In this document: positions 14,894 through 23,369 of the stretch, piece after piece
How positions within the stretch are numbered: position 1 is the stretch's first letter
How the letters are laid out: the number at the start of each line of letters is the position of its first letter
Source: Rhodobiaceae bacterium UBA7804
GTDB lineage: Bacteria; Pseudomonadota; Alphaproteobacteria; Parvibaculales; Parvibaculaceae
Direction of reading: 5' to 3'
DNA: 64,000 nucleotides
Assembly (NCBI GenBank): GCA_002480495.1
Contig: DLCG01000008.1
Span: 351,363-415,362 of the forward strand
The notes under the pieces: model-generated
The model's database searches: none
Told to the model about the DNA's origin: nothing
What the model saw: only the letters and a program-made list of their open reading frames with translations
Position numbers and translations under genes: made by a program

Positions 14894-17800
14894 ATGTGGA
14901 TTTCCGACGTCTCCATCCGCCGGCCCGTCTTCGCGGTCATGATCATCATGGCGCTGGTCGTGCTCGGCTGGATTTCGCTCGGACGCGTGGGCGTCGACCT
15001 CTTTCCGAAAGTCGAGTTTCCGGTCGTCTCGGTCACGACGACGCTTGAAGGCGCATCGCCCGAAGCCGTCGAAAGCGATGTGACCGACCCGATCGAGGAG
15101 CAGGTCAACACGACATCCGGCATCGAGACGCTTTCCTCCACCAGCGCGGAAGGGCTCTCCCAGGTCGTCATTCAGTACGACCTCGACGAGAATGTGGACG
15201 TCAAGGCGCAGGACGTGCGCGACAAGGTCTCGCTGGCGCGCGCGGAAATCCCGCAGGATGCCGAGCAGTCCATCGTGCAGAAGGTGGACCCGGACGCGCA
15301 GGCGATCATGTCCGTGATGATCGCGGGCGACCTGCCCATTCGCGACCTCACGCAATATGCCGACAAGACGGTGAAGGAGCGGCTGCAGCGCATTTCGGGC
15401 GTGGGCTCCATCGACGTCATCGGCGGGCGCGACCGCGAGGTCCGCATCTGGCTCGACGCGGTGAAGATGCGCGCCTATGGCGTGACGGCCGAAGATGTGA
15501 GCGCCGCGATCCGCCGCGAGCATGCGGAGATTCCGGGCGGCCGCCTCGAAACGCCCGGCGCGAGGGCCGAATTCTCGGTCAAGACCAAGGGCGAGGTTTC
15601 GACCGTCCAGGGCTTCCGCAGCATTCTCGTCGCCTTCCGCGAGGACGGTGCGCCGACGACCATCGGCGACATTGCACGCGTGGAAGACGGGATGGAGGAC
15701 GAACGCTCCTATGCCGAGTTGAACGGCAGGCGCGGCGTTTCGCTCGAACTGCGCAAGCAGTCCGGCCGCAACACGGTGGAGGTCGCGCGGGCGGTGCGCG
15801 AGGAACTGGCCGAGATCCGCAAGAGCGCGCCCGCAGGCATCGAGATCGTGACGGCGCGGGACACGGCGGTCTTCATCGAGGGATCGGCGGACGACGTGTT
15901 CTTCGACATCCAGCTCGGCATCGTGCTGGTGGTGCTCGTCACGCTCGCCTTCCTGCTTTCGGTCCGCGCGACACTGATCGTCGCCATCGCCATGCCGACA
16001 TCGCTGATCGCAACCTTCTTCGCCTTCTATGTCGCCGACTTCACGATCAACCTGATGACGCTAATGGCGCTTTCGCTCGCCGTCGGCCTGCTCGTGGACG
16101 ACGCCATCGTGGTGCTCGAAAGCATCTACCGGAAGCTCGAGGAAGGGCTGCCGCCGATGCAGGCGGCCTCGGAAGGCACGCAGGAAGTGGGGCTTGCGGT
16201 GCTCGCCGCGACATTCTCGATCTGCGCCGTTTTCGTGCCCATCGCCTTCATGGAAGGCGTGGTCGGCCGATTCTTCTATCAATACGGGCTTGCGATCACC
16301 TTCTCCGTCCTCGTGTCGCTTCTCGTATCGCTGACGCTGACGCCGATGCTCTCCTCGCGCGTGCTGAAGAACGGGGAAACCGACCCCGAGAACTACGGCC
16401 GCTTCGCACGCATCTTCGACAATGGATACCGGAAGCTCGACTCCTATTACGGGCGGCTTCTCGAATGGTCGCTCTCGGCGCGCTGGGTGGTGATGGTGGC
16501 GGCCGTTCTCGCCATCGTCGTCGCCATCGCGGTGGCGAGGACGATCCCCGCCGCCTTCGATACGCGAGCGGACCGGGCGGAATTCCTCGCCACGGTGGAG
16601 CTGCCCTTCGGGGCGGGCCTCCAGGAAACGCGCATCGTCTCCTCGCGTGTCGCACATGCGATTTCGGGTGTGCGGGAAGTGACGACCGTCTTCTACACGA
16701 TTGCCTCCGATCCGCAGAAGAGCGTCAACAAGGCCTTCTTCTATGTGGGACTGACGCCGAAGGACGCGCGCGACGAAAGCTTCATACCGATCATGGATAC
16801 GACGCGCGCCGCCATGCTGAAGGCGGCGCCCGAGGCAAAGCATATATCGCTTGCGGACGTGCCGTGGATTTCGGGCGGCGGCTTTTCGGACTATGCGATG
16901 ATGTATGTGCTGCAAGGGCCGGACCTTGCCGTGCTCGACGCCAAGGCGAGCGAGGTCGTGTCGCGGATGCGGGCGAGCCCGCTCTTCGCCGACGCGAAGA
17001 CGAGCTATGACGCGGGCAAGCCGGAAGTGCAGGTTCATGTGGACCGCGAGCGCGCGGCCGATCTCGGCGTGCCGGTGCGCTCTCTCGCGGAGACGGTTCG
17101 CGCCATGGTGGGCGGCGTGAAGGTGGGAAGTTTCGAGGAATTCGGACAGCGCTACGATGTGCGCGTGCGGCTGGAAGAGGACCAGCGCGACGACATTTCA
17201 CGGCTGAACCTCATCCAGATCCGCTCAGCCAACGGACAGCTCATCGATATTTCCAATGTGGCGCGCTTCGACGTTGCCGCCGGTCCGGCGCAGATCGAAC
17301 GGCAGAACCGCTCGCGGCGTGTCGCGATCCTTGCGAACAACCCGGAAGGCGCGGCGCTCGGCCCCGCTTCCGCCGAACTCGAATCCTATCTGAACGAACT
17401 GAAGCTGCCGCCGGGCTATTCATGGGAAGCGGAAGGCCGCTCGAAACGGATGAAGGAAACGGGCGCCGCAATCGGCTTCGCCTTCATGCTGGCGCTGATC
17501 GCGCTCTACATGATCCTTGCGAGCCAGTTCAACAGCTTCGCGCAGCCCGCCATCATCATGCTCTCGGCGCCTCTCTCCTTCTCCGGCGCCTTCATCGCGC
17601 TGAAGCTGTCGGGCCACGAGATGTCGATGTTCAGCCAGATCGCGCTGCTGGCGCTGATGGGGCTGGTGATGAAAAACGGCATCCTGCTCGTCGACTACAC
17701 GAACCATCTGCGGGAAGCGGGCGCAACGCCCCGCGAAGCCGCGCTCAAGGCGGGGCCGGTCCGCCTGCGGCCCGTGCTCATGACGCAGATCGCGACGATC

Positions 17801-18040
17801 TTCGGGCTGATCCCGGTCGCCATATCGGACAGTCAGGGCGCCGAGTTCCGCAACTCCATGGGCGTGCTCGTGATCGGCGGTCTCATTTCCTCGACCCTCC
17901 TCACGCTGGTCGTGGTGCCGGTCGCCTATACGCTGATGGAGGATGCGAGGGGCGGGCTTGCAAGGGCCGGCGGGGTTTTCCGGCGGCTCGGGGCAAGGGC
18001 CGGCCTCACGAGAAAAGGTCCCGGCGCTCCCGCGGAGTGA
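14894..18040 (+). CDS. RND multidrug efflux transporter permease (AcrB/HAE1 family)
   Basis: A 1048-residue inner-membrane proton/drug antiporter. It shows the duplicated layout: TM1 (about 10-30), a large periplasmic porter loop, TM2-6, TM7, a second loop, TM8-12. The proton relay is intact: VDDAIVVLES puts D402 and D403 in TM4, and MKNGILLVDYTN puts K927 in TM10. The N-terminal WISDVSIRRPVFAVM is typical of the AcrB/MexF superfamily. No outer-membrane factor gene follows, so a TolC-like channel must come from elsewhere. Operon with the adaptor. Confidence 0.95.
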   Translation: MWISDVSIRRPVFAVMIIMALVVLGWISLGRVGVDLFPKVEFPVVSVTTTLEGASPEAVESDVTDPIEEQVNTTSGIETLSSTSAEGLSQVVIQYDLDENVDVKAQDVRDKVSLARAEIPQDAEQSIVQKVDPDAQAIMSVMIAGDLPIRDLTQYADKTVKERLQRISGVGSIDVIGGRDREVRIWLDAVKMRAYGVTAEDVSAAIRREHAEIPGGRLETPGARAEFSVKTKGEVSTVQGFRSILVAFREDGAPTTIGDIARVEDGMEDERSYAELNGRRGVSLELRKQSGRNTVEVARAVREELAEIRKSAPAGIEIVTARDTAVFIEGSADDVFFDIQLGIVLVVLVTLAFLLSVRATLIVAIAMPTSLIATFFAFYVADFTINLMTLMALSLAVGLLVDDAIVVLESIYRKLEEGLPPMQAASEGTQEVGLAVLAATFSICAVFVPIAFMEGVVGRFFYQYGLAITFSVLVSLLVSLTLTPMLSSRVLKNGETDPENYGRFARIFDNGYRKLDSYYGRLLEWSLSARWVVMVAAVLAIVVAIAVARTIPAAFDTRADRAEFLATVELPFGAGLQETRIVSSRVAHAISGVREVTTVFYTIASDPQKSVNKAFFYVGLTPKDARDESFIPIMDTTRAAMLKAAPEAKHISLADVPWISGGGFSDYAMMYVLQGPDLAVLDAKASEVVSRMRASPLFADAKTSYDAGKPEVQVHVDRERAADLGVPVRSLAETVRAMVGGVKVGSFEEFGQRYDVRVRLEEDQRDDISRLNLIQIRSANGQLIDISNVARFDVAAGPAQIERQNRSRRVAILANNPEGAALGPASAELESYLNELKLPPGYSWEAEGRSKRMKETGAAIGFAFMLALIALYMILASQFNSFAQPAIIMLSAPLSFSGAFIALKLSGHEMSMFSQIALLALMGLVMKNGILLVDYTNHLREAGATPREAALKAGPVRLRPVLMTQIATIFGLIPVAISDSQGAEFRNSMGVLVIGGLISSTLLTLVVVPVAYTLMEDARGGLARAGGVFRRLGARAGLTRKGPGAPAE

Positions 18041-18169
18041 CGGCCCTTTCGCGCCCGGAAACGGCCCAACAAGAGACAAACCGACGCTTTTCCTTAAGCC
18101 TGTGCTAACCGCCCGGCGCGGATAATGCCCGTCAGGTCATTCTTCTTGCGGGCGGAGGCTTATCCTCAA

Positions 18170-18715
18170 ATGGCGAAAGCGCAGTTCCATAAAAACCAGC
18201 GGGTCTATGTGCGTCCGGTCGGAACCTGGGCGGTGATCGAGCGCGTGGTTCCGCAATGGGTCAAGGACATGGATGAGCCGCTGCGCATCCATTACGACGT
18301 GGGGCTCGGCCGCGACTTCGCGGCCAAGGAACTCGAAACGGAAGAAGTGGCGACGCTTTCCCATCTCGATCCGCAGATGGAGGAGTGGCACGTGGTTCGC
18401 GTCGCGAACAAGTGGCGCTCGGCGGAAGAATGCGCCGGACACCCGGTGCCGGGCACGCATCCCGTGGTCGTGACGGGGAGCCATGAAGGCGGCGGCTGGC
18501 GCGTGCCGGGCGTCGAATACGACATGACGCCGGAGCGCGTGGAGCTGCAGGCGAAGGTGATCGCGGCGGCGCCGAAGATGATGGTGCTGCTGAACCGGCT
18601 GGCGGACTATGCACGGCACAATCCGGAGAACCTGCCCGACGACGTGATGACGCTGGCGGGTGACGCCGATGCGATCGTTAGCAGCATCATGAATACGAAA
18701 GACACGCCCAACTGA
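18170..18715 (+). CDS. Conserved hypothetical protein
   Basis: A 181-residue soluble protein without signal peptide or membrane segment. I do not recognise a domain. It opens with a basic beta-rich stretch (FHKNQRVYVRPVGTWAVIERV), has an acidic middle (FAAKELETEEVATLSHLDPQ) and ends in a helical region (ERVELQAKVIAAAPKMMVLLNRLADYAR). ATG 18170 follows a GGAGG at 18154-18158 with a long spacer; a frame-compatible ATG at 18125 has no SD. A 7-bp hairpin (18720-18739) lies between it and the diguanylate cyclase gene. Confidence 0.7.
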   Translation: MAKAQFHKNQRVYVRPVGTWAVIERVVPQWVKDMDEPLRIHYDVGLGRDFAAKELETEEVATLSHLDPQMEEWHVVRVANKWRSAEECAGHPVPGTHPVVVTGSHEGGGWRVPGVEYDMTPERVELQAKVIAAAPKMMVLLNRLADYARHNPENLPDDVMTLAGDADAIVSSIMNTKDTPN

Positions 18716-18758
18716 ACCCGGTGCGCGAGCTGGCGCACCTTCCAACCGGTACAAACAA

Positions 18759-19715
18759 ATGGCCGCCACGTCCGCCCTGCCGACCTCTCCTTCCGGAAGT
18801 CAGTCCGTGGAGGAGGATCGCGAGCCGGGCAGAAGCCGCATGGAGACCGCCCTTTCGTTGCTGCACCAGAAGGATATCGAAATCCTGAAAGGTGTGCTCC
18901 AGGTGAACAGCGCCCTGCTGACCGGCGCACCGGACCTGGCCGCCCTCCGGCGAACGCTGCAGCGGGGCGACCTGATCGAGGACCTTACTTCCGAGATCGA
19001 GGATCTTGCCGTCGGCCTAAAGGACGGGCGCGGGCGCCAACTCCGGCGTATCGCGGTCGCGTACCGATCATTGCTGTTCGATCTTCAGATGCTTCTCGAC
19101 GGCGTGATCGCGAAGGGCAACATTCCGAAGAAACTCTACCGGCAGATCGCCGACGACTGCGTCGAGCTCGTGGGACTGATCGAGGAGTCGAAGTCGCGTT
19201 TCTGGGACCTCCTTGCGAGCACCGACGAACTGACGGGTTTGCTCAACCGTCATGCACTGGAAGAAAGCTTCGAAATCGCCTTTGAACGAAGTGCGAAATC
19301 CGACGGCCTGGTGGCCGTTGCGCTTATCGACGCGGACCATTTCAAGGCGCTCAACGATACCCACGGACACGATTTCGGGGATCGGGCGCTGGTTGCGATC
19401 GCGGATGCGACACTCGGCGCGATCCGGCCCGGCGATGCGGCGCTTCGCTATGGCGGGGAAGAAATCCTCGTCTTCCTTCCCAATGTGACGGCGCGAACCG
19501 CCCGCAGCATCATGGACCGTGTGCGCCAGAGGATCGAAGCGATACGCCTCCACGCGGAAGATGGGGAGGAAGTTCAGGTTACCGCGTCCGCAGGATTCAC
19601 ATTGGCAACCAGGGAAGACGAGCTGGAGACGGCAATCAGCAAGGCCGATGAAGCGCTCTATGAAGCGAAAGACAAGGGAAGAAACCGGGTGATCTACAGG
19701 GCCCGGCAATCCTGA
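18759..19715 (+). CDS. Diguanylate cyclase (GGDEF domain) with intact product-inhibition site
   Basis: A 318-residue cytoplasmic enzyme making cyclic di-GMP from GTP. The C-terminal GGDEF domain (about 153-315) has DADHFKALNDTHGHDFGD and the active-site signature GGEEI (232-236). RPGD (223-226), five residues upstream, is the RxxD inhibitory I-site. The N-terminal 150 residues are helical and unassigned, probably a sensing or dimerisation region. ATG 18759 has a weak SD. It lies downstream of the hypothetical gene, past a small hairpin. Confidence 0.93.
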   Translation: MAATSALPTSPSGSQSVEEDREPGRSRMETALSLLHQKDIEILKGVLQVNSALLTGAPDLAALRRTLQRGDLIEDLTSEIEDLAVGLKDGRGRQLRRIAVAYRSLLFDLQMLLDGVIAKGNIPKKLYRQIADDCVELVGLIEESKSRFWDLLASTDELTGLLNRHALEESFEIAFERSAKSDGLVAVALIDADHFKALNDTHGHDFGDRALVAIADATLGAIRPGDAALRYGGEEILVFLPNVTARTARSIMDRVRQRIEAIRLHAEDGEEVQVTASAGFTLATREDELETAISKADEALYEAKDKGRNRVIYRARQS

Positions 19716-19765
19716 CAACGCGGAAAGGAAACGCCTCCGTTCAACGCGTCAGCGCGACGCCCGCT

Positions 19766-20374
19766 TCAGAGCCTTATCCCACACCAGACGGTGTGTGCGC
19801 CTTCTTCCAGAACGGTGAAGCCATAGGCGGCGTAGAAGGCGCGGCCGCGCGCATTCGCCCCGCCGACGCCGAGATGAACGCCCGGCGAGCCGAGTTCCTT
19901 CATGCGCGCGAGAAAGACATCCATCAGCCTGCTCCCCACGCCCCTGCCCTGCAGCCGGGGCAACAGGTTCACATGAAGATGGGAGGGATGGTCCGCGAGG
20001 ATGCGGGAAGGGACGCGGAAGGGATGATGGATGAGAAATGCCATGCGCTCATCGGCGCTCCAGCCCTCATGCGGGGGCGAAGGATTGGGGTATCGCCCGC
20101 GCAGAGCCGGCCACCATTCCGCCTCGAGCCGCGCCTCGAAGGCGCGCGTATCCGGCGCGCCGACGATATAGCCGCCGGCGCCCTGCCCGTCTTCGACGAC
20201 GAAGGCAGATTCGGGCGCGAGCAGCACATAGGGCGCGGCATAGACATGGCCAACGAGACGGGGATCGGCGTAGAGGGCGGTCGCGTCCTCGCCATTCGCG
20301 CCGGTTTTCAGGGCGATTGCGTAGACGGCGTCCAGGTCGTCCGGCCGGACGGGACGGATTTCGATGCTGCCCAA
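19766..20374 (-). CDS. GNAT family N-acetyltransferase
   Basis: A roughly 202-residue acetyltransferase. It opens IEIRPVRPDDLDAVYAIALK and carries the acetyl-CoA loop LLPRLQGRGVGSRLMDVFL in the C-terminal third, followed by GVHLGVGGANARGRAFYAAYGF, the usual motif B. TTG 20374 is chosen because a strong GAGGGGGGAG lies just upstream; longer frames start inside the divergent pepN promoter. Acceptor substrate unknown. Confidence 0.85.
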   Translation of the reverse strand: MGSIEIRPVRPDDLDAVYAIALKTGANGEDATALYADPRLVGHVYAAPYVLLAPESAFVVEDGQGAGGYIVGAPDTRAFEARLEAEWWPALRGRYPNPSPPHEGWSADERMAFLIHHPFRVPSRILADHPSHLHVNLLPRLQGRGVGSRLMDVFLARMKELGSPGVHLGVGGANARGRAFYAAYGFTVLEEGAHTVWCGIRL

Positions 20375-20400
20375 TTTCTCCCCCCTCGCAGAATCCAGCG

Positions 20401-20421
20401 ATTCAACTATATAGAGTGAAT
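20401..20421. promoter_or_regulatory. AT-rich inverted repeat between GNAT and pepN
   Basis: ATTCA...TGAAT arms flank the palindrome CTATATAG (20407-20414) in an otherwise GC-rich divergent gap. It probably contains -10 elements for one or both genes. No regulator can be named. Confidence 0.35.
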
Positions 20422-20447
20422 ATTCCCTCCGCAGCCGAGCCTCGCCC

Positions 20448-23099
20448 ATGCGTACCGAAAACCCGCGCCCGATCCGCCTCAAGGACTACAAGGTTCCCGC
20501 CTTCACGACGCATGAGGTCATGCTCGACATCGACCTCGATCCAAAGGCCACCAGGGTTCATTCCACCCTCAAGATGGAACGGAACCCGGCGAGCATGGAA
20601 AGGGATGCGCCTCTCGTGCTCGATGGCGAGAAGCTGAACCTTCTCGAAGTGAGGCTGGACGGCGAGACGCTCGGACCGAACCGCTACAGCGTCGACGACG
20701 AGACGCTGACGATCCACGAGGCGCCGCAGGGCAAGTTCACGCTCGAAACGGTGACGACATGCGCGCCGGAGGAGAACACGGCGCTTGAGGGGCTCTATCT
20801 CTCGCAGGGCATCTATTGCACGCAATGCGAGGCGGAGGGCTTTCGCCGGATCACCTATTATCTCGACCGGCCGGACAACATGGCCGTGTTCCGCACGAGG
20901 ATCACAGGCGACCGGAAGAGCGAGCCCGTTCTGCTGTCGAACGGCAACCCGGTGAAGAGCGGCAAGACGAAGGACGGGCGGCATTTCGTGGAATGGCACG
21001 ACCCCTTCCCGAAGCCTTCCTATCTCTTTGCCCTGGTCGCGGGCGATCTCGGCCATGTGGAAGACAAGTTCGTCACCATGTCGGGCCGGGAAGTGACGCT
21101 GCGCATCTTCGTGGAAAAGGGCAACGAGGATCGCTGCGGCTATGCGATGCAATCGCTCAAGCGCGCAATGAAATGGGACGAGGAGCGCTTCGGCCGCGAA
21201 TACGATCTCGACATCTTCATGATCGTGGCGGTGAGCGCCTTCAACATGGGCGCGATGGAGAACAAGGGCCTCAACGTCTTCAACGACAAATATATTCTCG
21301 CGCGGCCCGACACGGCGACGGATGCCGATTATGCGGCGATCGAGGCGATCATCGCGCATGAATATTTCCACAACTGGACGGGCAATCGCATCACCTGCCG
21401 CGACTGGTTCCAGCTCTGCCTGAAGGAGGGCCTCACCGTCTTCCGCGACCAGGAGTTCACGAGCGACATGCGCTCGCGGCCGGTAAAACGGATTTCCGAC
21501 GTGCGGCTTCTGCGCGCGCATCAGTTTCCCGAGGATGGCGGACCGCTCGCCCATCCCGTGCGTCCGGACAGCTATATCGAGATCAACAACTTCTATACGG
21601 CGACCGTCTACGAGAAGGGCGCCGAACTCTGTCGCATGATCCATACCATGGCGGGACGAACACGCTTCCGCAAAGGCATGGACCTCTATTTCGAACGGCA
21701 TGATGGGGAAGCGGCGACAGTCGAGGATTTTCTGGACGCGCTGGCCGATGGAGCGAAGCTCGACCTCAAGCAGTTCAAACGCTGGTACTGGCAATCGGGC
21801 ACGCCGGAAGTGCTCGCTTCCGGCCGCTACGACGCGGCGCGCCAGACCTATACGCTGAAGATGAGCCAGGTGTGCCAGCCGACGCCGGGGCAGCGCGTGA
21901 AGGAGCCCTTCCACATTCCCGTCGCGGTGGGCCTTGTAGGCCCGGACGGCAAGGACATGGCGCTGACGCTCGACGGGGAAGACAAGCCGGGACCGAAGAC
22001 GCGCGTTCTGCATCTGACGGAGCGGGAAGGCACGTGGCGCTTCAAGAATGTGTCGGAGAAGCCCGTTCCATCGCTTCTGCGCGGCTTCACCGCGCCGGTG
22101 AAGCTCGACGCGAACCTGAAGGAACGCGACCTCGTGTTCCTGATGAAGCATGACAGCGACAGTTTCAACCGGTGGGAGGCGGCGCAACGCTATGCGACCG
22201 GGCTGCTTGTGCGCATGGTCGAAGCAGCGAAGGACGGCAGCGTGCCCCGCAAGGGAACGGGCTTTGCCGAGATGGTGCGCGACCTTGTGAGCGCGAAGAA
22301 GATCGACCCCGATTTCGTCGCGCAGATCATCCTGCTGCCGAGCGAGCAGACGCTGGCGCAGATCATCGGCGAGAATGTAGACGTCGACGCGATCCATGCC
22401 GCGCGGGAAGCGCTTCGCATTTCCATCGCAACATATGCGAAGGATGCGCTTCTCGACGCCTATGAACGTATGGAAGTGAAAGGCCCCTACAATCCGGATG
22501 CGGCGGACGCCGGACGCCGCGCGCTGCGCAATGCCTGTCTCGGCTATCTTGCGGCCGCGCCCGGCGACGAGGGCGTGATGCTTGCCGCCGAGCAATTCCG
22601 CAAGGCGACGAACATGACGGATTCGATCGCCGCCCTCTCCGTGCTCTCGCATGTCGACTGCCCGGAACGGAAAGAGGCGCTTTCCGCGTTCCACGACCGG
22701 TGGAAGGACGATCACCTCGTGATGGACAAGTGGCTTGCCATTCAGGCCATGTCATCGCTGCCGGGAACGCTTGACGAAGTGAAAAGGCTGACCGGGCATT
22801 CCGCCTTCACGATGAAGAACCCGAACAAGGTGCGCGCGCTCATCACGAGTTTCGCGGCGAACAACCAGCTTCATTTCCACGAGGCCAAAGGCCAGGGCTA
22901 CCGCTTCGTGGCGGACAAGGTGCTCGAACTCGACAAGCTCAACCCGCAGGTGGCGGCGAGGCTTCTCGGCACGTTCAAGAGCTGGCGGCAGTTCGAGGCG
23001 AAGCGGCGCAAGCTCATGCAGAAGGAGCTGAAGCGCATCGCAGGCGCCGAGGGCCTCTCACGCGACGTTTACGAAATCGCGACCAAAACGCTCGCCTGA
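20448..23099 (+). CDS. pepN: Aminopeptidase N
   Basis: An 883-residue cytoplasmic M1 zinc aminopeptidase that removes N-terminal residues from peptides. The exopeptidase motif GAMEN is at 268-272 and the zinc site HEYFH at 304-308 with the third ligand E327. The N-terminal beta-saddle and long C-terminal helical domain match the bacterial PepN length. The start MRTENPRPIRLKDYK is typical. All key residues are present. It is monocistronic; downstream a GTGCCGC/GCGGCAC inverted repeat (23121-23155) without a U-tract may act as a weak terminator. Confidence 0.96.
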   Translation: MRTENPRPIRLKDYKVPAFTTHEVMLDIDLDPKATRVHSTLKMERNPASMERDAPLVLDGEKLNLLEVRLDGETLGPNRYSVDDETLTIHEAPQGKFTLETVTTCAPEENTALEGLYLSQGIYCTQCEAEGFRRITYYLDRPDNMAVFRTRITGDRKSEPVLLSNGNPVKSGKTKDGRHFVEWHDPFPKPSYLFALVAGDLGHVEDKFVTMSGREVTLRIFVEKGNEDRCGYAMQSLKRAMKWDEERFGREYDLDIFMIVAVSAFNMGAMENKGLNVFNDKYILARPDTATDADYAAIEAIIAHEYFHNWTGNRITCRDWFQLCLKEGLTVFRDQEFTSDMRSRPVKRISDVRLLRAHQFPEDGGPLAHPVRPDSYIEINNFYTATVYEKGAELCRMIHTMAGRTRFRKGMDLYFERHDGEAATVEDFLDALADGAKLDLKQFKRWYWQSGTPEVLASGRYDAARQTYTLKMSQVCQPTPGQRVKEPFHIPVAVGLVGPDGKDMALTLDGEDKPGPKTRVLHLTEREGTWRFKNVSEKPVPSLLRGFTAPVKLDANLKERDLVFLMKHDSDSFNRWEAAQRYATGLLVRMVEAAKDGSVPRKGTGFAEMVRDLVSAKKIDPDFVAQIILLPSEQTLAQIIGENVDVDAIHAAREALRISIATYAKDALLDAYERMEVKGPYNPDAADAGRRALRNACLGYLAAAPGDEGVMLAAEQFRKATNMTDSIAALSVLSHVDCPERKEALSAFHDRWKDDHLVMDKWLAIQAMSSLPGTLDEVKRLTGHSAFTMKNPNKVRALITSFAANNQLHFHEAKGQGYRFVADKVLELDKLNPQVAARLLGTFKSWRQFEAKRRKLMQKELKRIAGAEGLSRDVYEIATKTLA

Positions 23100-23158
23100 A
23101 CCGCATTTCCCAGCCGTTTCGTGCCGCATCGGAGCAAATCGTACCGGCGCGGCACATC

Positions 23159-23291
23159 TTAACCATGCTGCTTAACGCGGAATTAATGCTGGCGGGTCAG
23201 GAGTCGTTAACCCGGGATTTTCCCTGGCTCACACATGCCTCGCGAACACGGCCAGGTGAGTCCCGATTGCATCTATTAACAAAAAGTTAAC
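23159..23291 (+). promoter_or_regulatory. CtrA-type boxes upstream of the PleC-like kinase gene
   Basis: Two perfect TTAA-N7-TTAA sites are present: 23172-23186 and 23276-23290, the second as TTAAC-N6-TTAAC. Extra half-sites occur at 23159 (TTAACCAT) and about 23207 (GTTAACCC). CtrA, the alphaproteobacterial cell-cycle regulator, binds this consensus. The sites lie roughly 80-210 bp upstream of the kinase start, a normal distance for control. Actual binding is inferred. Confidence 0.65.
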
Positions 23292-23369
23292 GGCGGCTAT
23301 GGACAGGGGGACTCGCAAGTCGAATCATCGTTTTGGACAGGGTGATTCGAACCCCGATGGGGCTTCTCC

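Noticed and set aside
20403..22715. 770-codon minus-strand frame over pepN
   Set aside because: The plus frame holds GAMEN and HEYFH; the antisense frame is low-information Arg/His/Ala sequence with no start signal.
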